Shown here: positions 1-5,788 of the stretch, one piece after another
Layout of the letters: the number at the start of each line of letters is the position of its first letter
How positions within the stretch are numbered: the stretch's first letter is position 1
Assembly: GCA_030627155.1 (NCBI GenBank)
Contig: DAOUSP010000085.1
Coordinates: forward strand, 1-5,955
Direction of reading: 5' to 3'
DNA: 5,955 nucleotides
From: Candidatus Aminicenantota bacterium
Lineage (GTDB): Bacteria > Acidobacteriota > Aminicenantia > Aminicenantales > Aminicenantaceae
Notes under the pieces: model-generated
Seen by the model: the letters and a program-made list of their open reading frames with translations, nothing else
The model's database searches: none
What the model was told of the DNA's origin: nothing
Made by a program: the position numbers and the translations under genes

Positions 1-64
1 ATTTGATTTTTTCGTCCATGGGTAATCTATCACACAATAGACCCCATGTGGAGGTGCATCAAAT
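1..64. repeat. Imperfect nested inverted repeat upstream of the operon
   Basis: Three pairs of arms sit around almost the same centre. Bases 1-7 (ATTTGAT) pair with 58-64 (ATCAAAT), 17-22 (CATGGG) pair with 43-48 (CCCATG), and 26-30 (TCTAT) pair with 37-41 (ATAGA), with the six-base loop CACACA between the innermost arms. This is seen directly. It could be an operator, a structured leader of something upstream, or chance in a short AT-rich stretch. No T-run follows the right arm, so it is not a typical intrinsic terminator on the + strand. It lies upstream of the predicted promoter and would not be part of the operon's mRNA if that promoter is the right one. Confidence 0.3.
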
Positions 65-96
65 CATCATGTTATCTTACTTTTAATTCTATTACA

Positions 97-125
97 TTGA
101 CAAAAAATTGTTCTAACGGAATAAT
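97..125 (+). promoter_or_regulatory. Predicted sigma70-type promoter of the operon
   Basis: A perfect -35 box TTGACA (97-102) is followed, after exactly 17 bases, by AATAAT (120-125), which matches the -10 consensus TATAAT at five of six positions. The region just upstream (about 80-96) is AT-rich, as an UP-like element would be. Transcription would start near 131-133, leaving a leader of only about 17-20 bases that begins almost at the ribosome binding site. All downstream genes point the same way with short gaps, so this is the likely promoter for the whole operon. The match is seen directly; activity is inferred. Confidence 0.6.
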
Positions 126-135
126 ATTAAACCAG

Positions 136-141
136 AAAGGA
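136..141 (+). promoter_or_regulatory. Ribosome binding site supporting a GTG start
   Basis: AAAGGA ends eight bases before the GTG at 150. This spacing, and the fact that the residues encoded from the GTG (ARLYEYQSK) line up with the usual start of succinyl-CoA synthetase beta chains (a LHEYQAK-type opening), fix GTG 150 as the start although it is not ATG. Confidence 0.7.
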
Positions 142-149
142 ATGATTGC

Positions 150-1709
150 GTGGCAAGGCTTTATGAATACCAGAGTAAGATACTCCTGAAGGAAGAGGGA
201 ATTCGTATTCCTGAAGGAGATGTTGCTTCCTCCCCGGAAGAAGCCAGCAAAATAGCTCAAGTTATTGGGAAACCTGTCGTGTTGAAAATACAGGTTTGGT
301 CAACAGGAAGGGCCCAGTTGGGGGGAATTCAGTTTGCTAAGACACCTCAGGAAGCCGAAGAGAAAGCACGGCTAATGCTTGGGATGAAAATCGGCAATTT
401 TATCATCGATAAAATTTTAATAGAGGAAAAGCTTGCTATCAAGGATGAATATTTTGCAGGAATTATTATTGATGATACCAAGAAGGCCCCTCTCCTTGTA
501 TTTAGTACAGCTGGCGGAACAGGAATTGAAGAAATTGCCCGCTTATACCCTGAAAAAATTTACCGTATTCCGATCGATGTTTTAACAGGCCTGAGAGAAT
601 ACCATATGCGTAATTATCTTCGGAAAGCAGGTCTTTCTGGTAAACTTCTTGTCCAGATTTCTGATACGTTGACAAAACTGTATGAAGTTTGCCGCAAGTA
701 TGATGCCCGTTCTATTGAGATAAATCCTTTGGTTCTTACAGAAGATAATCTTATCTATGCGGCAGATTGCCATATGAGTATTGACGATTATGCGGTTTTC
801 CGGCATCCTGAATTGGGAATTGAGGTTGCCAGGGAGTTTAATCGCCCCCCAACAGAGCTTGAAAAAATTGCATATCAAGTAGAGGAAAAAGATTACAGAG
901 GGACTTTTTATTTTTTCCAAATGGCTGATGAGGTTTCTGAACAAGAGAAATATATAGGTTTTCATGGAGCCGGTGGCGGTGGCTCAATGATGTCAATGGA
1001 TGCGGTTTTGAATAAGGGCTTTAAATTGGCTAATTACTGTGATACAAGCGGGAATCCTCCTGCAAGCAAGGTCTATCGTGCTGCAAAAATCATTCTGTCT
1101 CAGCCGAATATCAAAGGATATTTTGCTTCTGGCTCTGGAGTTGCAAGTCAGGAGCAGTACCATTCAGCACGTGGGATTGTAAAAGCTTTTCTTGAAGAAA
1201 AATTAACTATACCTGCAGTTATTCGCTTGGGCGGAAATTTTGAAGAACTAGCTAAGGAAATCCTTGCCACCTATCTGAAAAAGCTCCCTGTCAAGGTCGA
1301 GGGATACGGCAGGGATGATTCTCCTGAATTCTGTGCACAGAGGTTGGAAGAGCTCATGAAGGATAACAGGTTCCTCTCCCATAAAATGAGTCCTTTAATT
1401 GAACCTGATTATCCAAAAGAAAGCCATTGCTTTGAAACCTTTACAGGCAAGGTTTTTATCGATCATCAAAAGTGTGTACAATGCAAGACAAAAGGATGTA
1501 TTGAAGCTTGTTCAGCCAAAATTTTAAAACTGGATAAAAAAGAGCGTCCAGTTCTTTCCATCTCACCAGAAGAAGCCAAAAAAGGGAAATGCACAGAATG
1601 TTTGGCTTGTGAAATATATTGCAAGTTTCATGCGCATGATGCTATTTATATCTATCTTCCGATTCCAGGTTTAAAGGAATACAGGGAAAAATATAATCTT
1701 GATTCTTGA
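150..1709 (+). CDS. ccsA: Citryl-CoA synthetase large (beta-like) subunit with C-terminal FixX-like ferredoxin domain
   Basis: Likely the ATP-grasp subunit of an ADP-forming CoA ligase, best read as citryl-CoA synthetase (citrate + CoA + ATP to citryl-CoA + ADP + Pi), cytoplasmic, working with the next gene's product. Residues 1-220 are the ATP-grasp part: EYQSK opening, K46, GRAQLGG loop (53-59), probable metal ligands N192 (EINPL) and D206. Residues about 260-385 are the CoA-ligase domain (HGAGGGGS, then KLANYCDTSGNPP at 293-305). As I recall the families, that last stretch resembles ATP-citrate lyase more than SucC. Residues 434-519 carry C442-C445-C450-C454 and C481-C484-C487-C491, two probable [4Fe-4S] sites. 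This extension explains the 519 residues against about 390 for SucC. The GRG and Lys of the usual nucleotide loop are altered. Alternatives: succinyl- or malyl-CoA ligase. The ligase family is near certain; the substrate is inferred from the lyase two genes on. In-frame tandem stops TGA TAA end it. Confidence 0.8.
   Translation: MARLYEYQSKILLKEEGIRIPEGDVASSPEEASKIAQVIGKPVVLKIQVWSTGRAQLGGIQFAKTPQEAEEKARLMLGMKIGNFIIDKILIEEKLAIKDEYFAGIIIDDTKKAPLLVFSTAGGTGIEEIARLYPEKIYRIPIDVLTGLREYHMRNYLRKAGLSGKLLVQISDTLTKLYEVCRKYDARSIEINPLVLTEDNLIYAADCHMSIDDYAVFRHPELGIEVAREFNRPPTELEKIAYQVEEKDYRGTFYFFQMADEVSEQEKYIGFHGAGGGGSMMSMDAVLNKGFKLANYCDTSGNPPASKVYRAAKIILSQPNIKGYFASGSGVASQEQYHSARGIVKAFLEEKLTIPAVIRLGGNFEELAKEILATYLKKLPVKVEGYGRDDSPEFCAQRLEELMKDNRFLSHKMSPLIEPDYPKESHCFETFTGKVFIDHQKCVQCKTKGCIEACSAKILKLDKKERPVLSISPEEAKKGKCTECLACEIYCKFHAHDAIYIYLPIPGLKEYREKYNLDS
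1449..1706 (+). other. Region encoding the FixX-like 2[4Fe-4S] domain of the upstream gene
   Basis: This part of the first gene encodes residues 434-519. The first motif is C-x2-C-x4-C-x3-C (C442, C445, C450, C454) and the second C-x2-C-x2-C-x3-C (C481, C484, C487, C491), with 26 residues between them. The x4 gap in the first motif, the LKLD stretch between the motifs, and an aromatic AIYIYLPIPG tail after the second all recall FixX, the ferredoxin-like partner of electron transfer flavoprotein systems, rather than a compact clostridial ferredoxin. Neither fourth Cys is followed by the usual Pro (Ser455 and Lys492 instead). It is in frame with the ligase with no internal stop, so it is a real fusion in this sequence. 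Confidence 0.7.
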
Positions 1710-1733
1710 TAAATTTATAGATGAGAATTTGAT

Positions 1734-2645
1734 ATGGCTATATTAGTAAGCGAAAATTCAAGGGTTCTTGTCCAAGGTATTACAGGAAGGGAAGGAATGG
1801 TCCGGACGCAGTTGATGAAGGATTATGGGACAAATGTGGTTTCAGGTGTAACTCCGGGGAAGGGAGGAAGTGCCATATATGGGGTCCCTGTGTTTGATTC
1901 AATGGAGGAAGCATGCGAGAAGGAAGGGCCGGTTGATATCAGTGTCATATTTGTCCCTGCATCATTAGTCAAAAATGCTGCCTTGGAGGCGATGGATGCA
2001 GGAGTGAAGCTTCTGGTTATTGTGCCTGACAGGGTGCCAATTTTCGATGTCCTTGAAATAGCCAGTGTTGCCGAGAAAAAAAATGCTAAATTTATTGGGC
2101 CAAATACTTTAGGGCTTATTAGTCCTGGGAAAGCTGTTCTCGGGATGATTGGAGGAAAAGCTGAAACAGCCCGAGAATGGTTTCGTCCTGGAACGATTGG
2201 TGTGAGCTCGAGAAGCGGAGGAATGACATCAGCAATTGCGTTTTACTTGACACAGTATGGTTTTGGGCAGAGCACTATTATTCATGTTGGTGGAGATGCT
2301 GTTGTGGGCCTCTCTCATCCTGAAGTGATGGAACTATTTGAGCATGATGACCAAACAGAAATGATGGTTATGTTTGGGGAGATAGGAACTACGCAGGAGG
2401 AGAGGGCTGCTGATTTGATTGAGAAGAAAAAGATAAACAAACCTGTCATTGCTTATATTGGAGGAAAAGCCGCAAAATCTGGGACAAGATTTTCTCATGC
2501 AGGAGCAATAGTTGAGGGAACACGTGGTTCGTATGAGAGTAAAACAAAAAGACTATCTGAAGTTGGTGTTCGTGTGGTAGATTCTATTTTAGATATCCCT
2601 AAAGCGGTTCAGGAGTATAAAAAAGTCAAAAGGAGGAAAAAATGA
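1734..2645 (+). CDS. ccsB: Citryl-CoA synthetase small (alpha-like) subunit, SucD family
   Basis: This 303-residue protein is full length for the succinyl-CoA synthetase alpha family and should carry CoA and the phosphohistidine intermediate for the beta-like subunit encoded before it. Visible features in order: N-terminal CoA-binding Rossmann domain with GITGREGM (15-22) and GVTPGKGG (38-45); GPNTLGLISPGK (122-133); a second domain opening with VSSRSGGMTS (157-166); YGFGQS (175-180); GGD (186-188); GEIG with E216, equivalent to the Glu that positions the active-site His in E. coli SucD; and SHAGA with H255, the expected phosphorylated His. Its start has only a weak ribosome binding site (GAGA, 1723-1726), unlike its neighbours, so it may be translated partly by reinitiation after the first gene, 24 bases upstream. 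Its last codons overlap the next gene. Family certain; citrate rather than succinate or malate as substrate is inferred from context. Confidence 0.8.
   Translation: MAILVSENSRVLVQGITGREGMVRTQLMKDYGTNVVSGVTPGKGGSAIYGVPVFDSMEEACEKEGPVDISVIFVPASLVKNAALEAMDAGVKLLVIVPDRVPIFDVLEIASVAEKKNAKFIGPNTLGLISPGKAVLGMIGGKAETAREWFRPGTIGVSSRSGGMTSAIAFYLTQYGFGQSTIIHVGGDAVVGLSHPEVMELFEHDDQTEMMVMFGEIGTTQEERAADLIEKKKINKPVIAYIGGKAAKSGTRFSHAGAIVEGTRGSYESKTKRLSEVGVRVVDSILDIPKAVQEYKKVKRRKK
2631..2636 (+). promoter_or_regulatory. Ribosome binding site embedded in the end of the alpha-subunit gene
   Basis: AGGAGG lies inside the last codons of the alpha-subunit gene, five bases before the ATG at 2642. The same bases encode the Arg-Arg of that protein's basic tail (KRRKK). 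The stop and start overlap as ATGA, so translation of the lyase is probably coupled to that of the alpha subunit. Confidence 0.75.
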
Positions 2646-3418
2646 GTGAACTTCATTGGAAAACTTCCATAACAAATATTCAACCGAATAAAATTTCTGT
2701 TAGAGGGTATCCTATTGATCAAATGATAGGGAAGGTTTCCTTTTCTCAGGCCATTTATCTTGTTTTAAAAGGAGAAATGCCTTCTCCTAAAGTTGGGAAA
2801 CTAATTGATGCTATTCTTGTCTCTTCTATAGACCACGGAGCTTCTCCTCCCTCTGTGCTTGCTTCCAGAACAGTTTCTTCTACTGGAGCTGAGTTAAACG
2901 CAGCCGTTGCTGCTGGGATTTTAGCTATTTCTCGTTATCATGGCGGAGCTATTGAAGAAGCAATGAAACTTTTTCAAAAAATCGCTGAAAGATGTGAAGT
3001 AACAAAAAAGCCAGAAGAAGAAACGGCCTTGAAAATTCTTAAGGGAATGAAAGAATCGGGAAAAAGGGCTTCAGGATTCGGACACAGAATCCACACACGG
3101 GACCCAAGAACAAAAAAACTTTTTGACTTAGCCAAAGACCTTGGCCTTTCGGGAAAGCATGTTAGCATTGCCTGTGCTGTTGAAAAAAGCCTTGAAGAGC
3201 TTTTAGGCAAATCACTGCCTATAAATGTTGACGGAGCGATTGCAGCTCTTCTATGTGATTTAGATATCTCACCAGAGATTGGGAATGCATTTTTCATGAT
3301 TGCAAGAGTTCCTGGGCTTGTAGCTCATATTCATGAGGAAAAGACGCGGATGAAGCCCATGAGAAAAATTCATCCCCAGGATTTTGAATATGATGGACCT
3401 CAAGAAAGGAAGGTTTAG
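2642..3418 (+). CDS. ccl: Citryl-CoA lyase (short citrate-synthase-fold protein)
   Basis: Probably splits citryl-CoA into acetyl-CoA and oxaloacetate, or runs in reverse as a condensing enzyme. The three citrate-synthase catalytic residues are all visible: H100 in YHGGAIEEA (citrate synthase LHGGANEA), H148 in GFGHRIHTRDPR, and D197 in INVDGAI. H65 in DHGASPPS matches the conserved DH-x-x-x-x-S stretch. At 258 residues it is much shorter than citrate synthase (about 370-430) and lacks most of the N-terminal part, as do citryl-CoA lyase and the C-terminal domain of ATP-citrate lyase. The start has AGGAGG five bases upstream, so it is not a truncated gene. It overlaps the alpha-subunit gene by four bases, which argues that the two-subunit ligase makes this enzyme's substrate. 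A lyase for a related 3-hydroxy-3-carboxyacyl-CoA is the main alternative. Confidence 0.82.
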   Translation: MSELHWKTSITNIQPNKISVRGYPIDQMIGKVSFSQAIYLVLKGEMPSPKVGKLIDAILVSSIDHGASPPSVLASRTVSSTGAELNAAVAAGILAISRYHGGAIEEAMKLFQKIAERCEVTKKPEEETALKILKGMKESGKRASGFGHRIHTRDPRTKKLFDLAKDLGLSGKHVSIACAVEKSLEELLGKSLPINVDGAIAALLCDLDISPEIGNAFFMIARVPGLVAHIHEEKTRMKPMRKIHPQDFEYDGPQERKV

Positions 3419-3952
3419 ATGAAAAAAAAACTTTTATCTTTACTTCCAGAATTTCAACTTTTTAAAGATTCTCTTCTGAAGAATAAAACAATCCGAGTGT
3501 GGGAACAGGCGTTAAAGGAGGGAGGTTGGACGATTGAAAATTTATTAGAGATGCCTTTTACACTTTTGATTCCAGATACTTCAGTGAATATAATAAAACA
3601 TACACGGGCTGTCACGCGTTGTGCCATGAAGATTGCTGATGTTTTACTTGAAGAATATAAAGAAAAGATTTCGATAAATAAAGATATTTTACTTGCAGGT
3701 TCGATTTTGCATGATGTAGGAAAATTGTTTGAATACGAAAGAAAGAATGGGCGATTTCAAAAAAGTAAAGCAGGCAAACTTCTCCGTCATCCTATTTCAG
3801 GCGCGGCTTTTGCTAATAAGTTTGAAATCCCTCAGGAGATTCTTCACATCATTGCCGCACATTCCAAGGAGGGAGATGGGCAGCGCCGGACTGTGGAAGC
3901 TATTATAGTCAATCATGCTGATTTTGTTAATTTTGATGTATTGAAAACATAG
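3419..3952 (+). CDS. HD-domain hydrolase of unknown substrate
   Basis: A 177-residue soluble protein with a complete HD metal-binding set: H61 (IIKHTRAV), H98-D99 (ILHDVGKL), H124 (LLRHPISG), H148 (IAAHSKEG) and a late H166/D168 (VNHADFV). These give the H...HD...H...H...D pattern of metal-dependent phosphohydrolases, and ILHDVGKL fits the HDIG/YqeK-like subgroup. Residues 1-50 form a short helical N-terminal part with no signal peptide or membrane segment. The ATG follows the lyase stop directly (TAGATG), with AGGAAGG (3407-3413) as its binding site, so it is co-transcribed with the citrate genes. In-frame stops TAG TAA end it soon after the last metal ligand. Its substrate (nucleotide, phosphorylated metabolite or signalling molecule) cannot be told from the sequence. 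Domain call sure, role unknown. Confidence 0.8.
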   Translation: MKKKLLSLLPEFQLFKDSLLKNKTIRVWEQALKEGGWTIENLLEMPFTLLIPDTSVNIIKHTRAVTRCAMKIADVLLEEYKEKISINKDILLAGSILHDVGKLFEYERKNGRFQKSKAGKLLRHPISGAAFANKFEIPQEILHIIAAHSKEGDGQRRTVEAIIVNHADFVNFDVLKT

Positions 3953-3960
3953 TAAGTGAA

Positions 3961-3967
3961 AAGGAGG
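3961..3967 (+). promoter_or_regulatory. Strong ribosome binding site for a TTG start
   Basis: AAGGAGG ends four bases before TTG 3972. The protein read from that codon begins (M)GKTFSEKLLG, matching the usual GKTLAEKIL opening of LeuC-type large subunits, so the TTG is the real start and the near-perfect binding site probably makes up for the weak start codon. Confidence 0.7.
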
Positions 3968-3971
3968 GAAA

Positions 3972-5225
3972 TTGGGGAAAACATTTTCTGAAAAATTGCT
4001 TGGCTTAAAAGCAGGGCAGAAGGTTTCTGCTGGAGATGTTGTCACTGTGTCTCCTGATTACATCCTTTCTCATGATAATTCAGCAGCAATCATTAAAGAA
4101 TTTGAAAAACTTGGTGTAGAAAAAGTCTTCTCCCCGGGGAAACTTGTCATCATATTAGACCATGTTGTTCCTGCATCATCTGAAAAATATGCCCAGAATC
4201 ATAAAACAATCAGGAAATTTGTTGCAGAGCAAAAAATTACAAATTTTTTTGATATTCATCATGGAATCTGCCACCAAGTTCTCATGGAAAACGGATTTGC
4301 CACCCCAAGAAAATTGATTCTGGGAGCAGACTCCCATACAGTAAGCTACGGAGCTTTAGGTGCTTTTTCTGCAGGAATTGGGCGTTCTGAAGTTGCAGTT
4401 TTATGGGCGACTGATGAGATTTGGCTTCGTGTTCCTGAAACGCTGAAAGTTCAAATAGAGGGAAAACTGCCTCGAGGTGTTTATGCTAAAGACATTATAT
4501 TGAAAATCATAGGGGAGGAAGGAGCTGACTGTGCTAATTATAAAGCTGTTGAATTTTCAGGTGATGCAGCAAAAAACATGAGTATTGCTTCCAGGATTGT
4601 CCTTTGTAACATGGCCGCTGAAATGGGAGCCAAGAATGCATATTTTGCCCAAGACGATGCCACTATTTCATGGCTGAAAAATAGGGCTAAAGATGAGTTT
4701 GAGCTAATTTGTTCTGATGAGGGTGCAAAATATGAGATGGTTCTTCATTATGATATTTCCTCTTTGGAGCCACAGGTGGCTTTCCCGCATACAGTAGATA
4801 ATGTTAAGCCAGTTTCCCAGGCCAAAGGGATCAAATTTCATCAGGCAGTTATTGGCACGTGTACAAACGGCCGTCTTGAGGACTTAGTAGTTGCTGCCCA
4901 GATCCTTAAAGGGAAAAAAGTGCATCCAAAATTAAGGGTTTTAGTAATTCCTGCATCCCGAGCAGAATACTTGCTTGCTTTAAAAGAAGGAGTCCTTGAA
5001 ACTTTAGTTGAGGCAGGTTGTGTGGTTTTAAATCCAGGATGCGGGCCTTGTTTGGGAGCTCATCAAGGTGTTATTGCCCCAGGAGAGGTAGCTTTAAGTA
5101 CTGCTAATAGAAACTTTCAGGGAAGGATGGGAAGCAGAGATTCATTTATTTATTTGGCATCTCCTGCTACAGTGGCTGCCTCAGCAATTGAGGGACAAAT
5201 AACAGACCCGAGGGAATATCTATGA
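3972..5225 (+). CDS. Aconitase, LeuC-type large subunit
   Basis: Large, [4Fe-4S]-carrying subunit of a two-subunit hydro-lyase of the aconitase/isopropylmalate isomerase family, here most likely interconverting citrate and isocitrate via cis-aconitate in the cytoplasm. The three cluster cysteines are visible: C297 in GTCTNGR, and C357 and C360 in NPGCGPCLGAHQG. Other family marks are D63-H64 (DHVVPA), GICH (98-101), GADSHT (118-123), GAFSAGIGRSE (130-140) and NRNFQGRMGS (379-388). The 417 residues are normal for the compact archaeal/thermophile-like LeuC group and shorter than bacterial LeuC (about 460). It overlaps the small-subunit gene by four bases (ATGA). No leucine or lysine synthesis gene is nearby, while citrate enzymes flank it, which favours aconitase over isopropylmalate or homoaconitate activity; family members can be promiscuous. 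Confidence 0.82.
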   Translation: MGKTFSEKLLGLKAGQKVSAGDVVTVSPDYILSHDNSAAIIKEFEKLGVEKVFSPGKLVIILDHVVPASSEKYAQNHKTIRKFVAEQKITNFFDIHHGICHQVLMENGFATPRKLILGADSHTVSYGALGAFSAGIGRSEVAVLWATDEIWLRVPETLKVQIEGKLPRGVYAKDIILKIIGEEGADCANYKAVEFSGDAAKNMSIASRIVLCNMAAEMGAKNAYFAQDDATISWLKNRAKDEFELICSDEGAKYEMVLHYDISSLEPQVAFPHTVDNVKPVSQAKGIKFHQAVIGTCTNGRLEDLVVAAQILKGKKVHPKLRVLVIPASRAEYLLALKEGVLETLVEAGCVVLNPGCGPCLGAHQGVIAPGEVALSTANRNFQGRMGSRDSFIYLASPATVAASAIEGQITDPREYL

Positions 5226-5728
5226 AAAAAGGAAAAGTATGGAAATATGGGGATAATGTAAATACTGATGTGATTTTTCCAGGAAAATACACATATTCCA
5301 TTTTAGACCCAAAAGAAATGGCGGTTCATGCCTTGGAAGATTTAGATCCTGAGTTTTCTCAAAAAGCAATGCCTGGAGATATCATAGTAGCAGGTAAGAA
5401 CTTTGGATGCGGGAGCTCCAGGGAACAAGCAGCAACTTGCCTGAGATATGCTGGGATTCAGGCAGTTATTGCAAAATCGTTTGCCAGGATTTTTTTCAGA
5501 AATGCAATAAACCAGGGGCTTCCAGTGATTCAGTCTGAAGAAATTGTTGAAAGCGTTGAAAAAGGCGAGGAAATTGCCATCGATTTTTCAAAAGGACAGA
5601 TAAAAACACAAAAAGGAATTTTGTCATTTTCTCCGCTTCCTGAATCAGTATCTGGAATTTTGGAAGCTGGGGGACTGATTCCTTATACAAAAGCAAAATT
5701 GGAAAAGAAGAGAGCCAGGGCTAAATAA
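5222..5728 (+). CDS. Aconitase, LeuD-type small (swivel) subunit
   Basis: This 168-residue protein is the swivelling small subunit that completes the active site of the large subunit encoded just before it. It opens with the family pattern GDNVNTDVIFPGKY (10-23). FGCGSSREQA (61-70) supplies the active-site Ser-Ser-Arg (65-67), and the usual hydrophobic IAKSFARIFFRNAINQGLP (83-101) follows. The loop after FPGKY, where isopropylmalate isomerases often show a YLRT-like sequence that helps set specificity, reads YTYS (23-26), so it lacks the Arg. This agrees with a substrate other than isopropylmalate but does not prove citrate. The C-terminal tail (157-168) is rich in Lys and Arg. The four-base overlap with the large subunit suggests coupled, matched synthesis. 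Confidence 0.82.
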   Translation: MKKGKVWKYGDNVNTDVIFPGKYTYSILDPKEMAVHALEDLDPEFSQKAMPGDIIVAGKNFGCGSSREQAATCLRYAGIQAVIAKSFARIFFRNAINQGLPVIQSEEIVESVEKGEEIAIDFSKGQIKTQKGILSFSPLPESVSGILEAGGLIPYTKAKLEKKRARAK

Positions 5729-5788
5729 TGCCTGTAAAAGGACGAAAAGCGTGAAGAAGAAATTATTTATTTACAAGGGAGGAAAATT
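5729..5788 (+). other. Intergenic gap with strong ribosome binding site
   Basis: This 60-base gap separates the aconitase small subunit from the dehydrogenase. AAGGGAGG (5775-5782) ends six bases before ATG 5789. I see no hairpin followed by a T-run and no convincing promoter, so the dehydrogenase is probably read from the same transcript. Confidence 0.55.

Noticed and set aside
3..86. C-terminal end of an upstream gene (27 open codons ending in TAA 84-86), and a five-codon ORF at 69-86 behind GGAGGTG
   Set aside because: Too short to recognise. The frame is open by chance as easily as by coding, and the small ORF lies upstream of the predicted transcription start.
669..674. Internal TTGACA boxes here and at 2247-2252 as promoters
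   Set aside because: Neither has a -10-like hexamer at 16-18 bases downstream, and both lie within conserved coding sequence.
582..965. Antisense open reading frame of 127 codons, and similar ones at 72-260, 2974-3297, 3797-4045 and 5496-5696
   Set aside because: Each lies wholly or mostly opposite a well-supported gene, shows no recognisable domain, and has a low-complexity or unusual composition expected of a shadow frame.
1710..1733. Possible hairpin (AAATT/AATTT) between the first two genes
   Set aside because: Five A-T pairs around a ten-base loop are too weak to act as a terminator or processing site.
150..2645. Ordinary succinyl-CoA synthetase (sucC/sucD) of the citric acid cycle
   Set aside because: The family match is real, but the overlapping citryl-CoA-lyase-type gene, the ATP-citrate-lyase-like segment of the beta subunit and the aconitase/dehydrogenase neighbours make citrate the better substrate guess. 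It remains the main alternative.
2642..3418. Truncated or frameshifted citrate synthase
   Set aside because: Good ribosome binding site, clean overlap with the preceding gene and all three catalytic residues present. The short length is normal for citryl-CoA lyase.
5728..5754. Eight-codon ORF overlapping the stop of the small-subunit gene
   Set aside because: No clear ribosome binding site and no similarity that I recognise; most likely chance.
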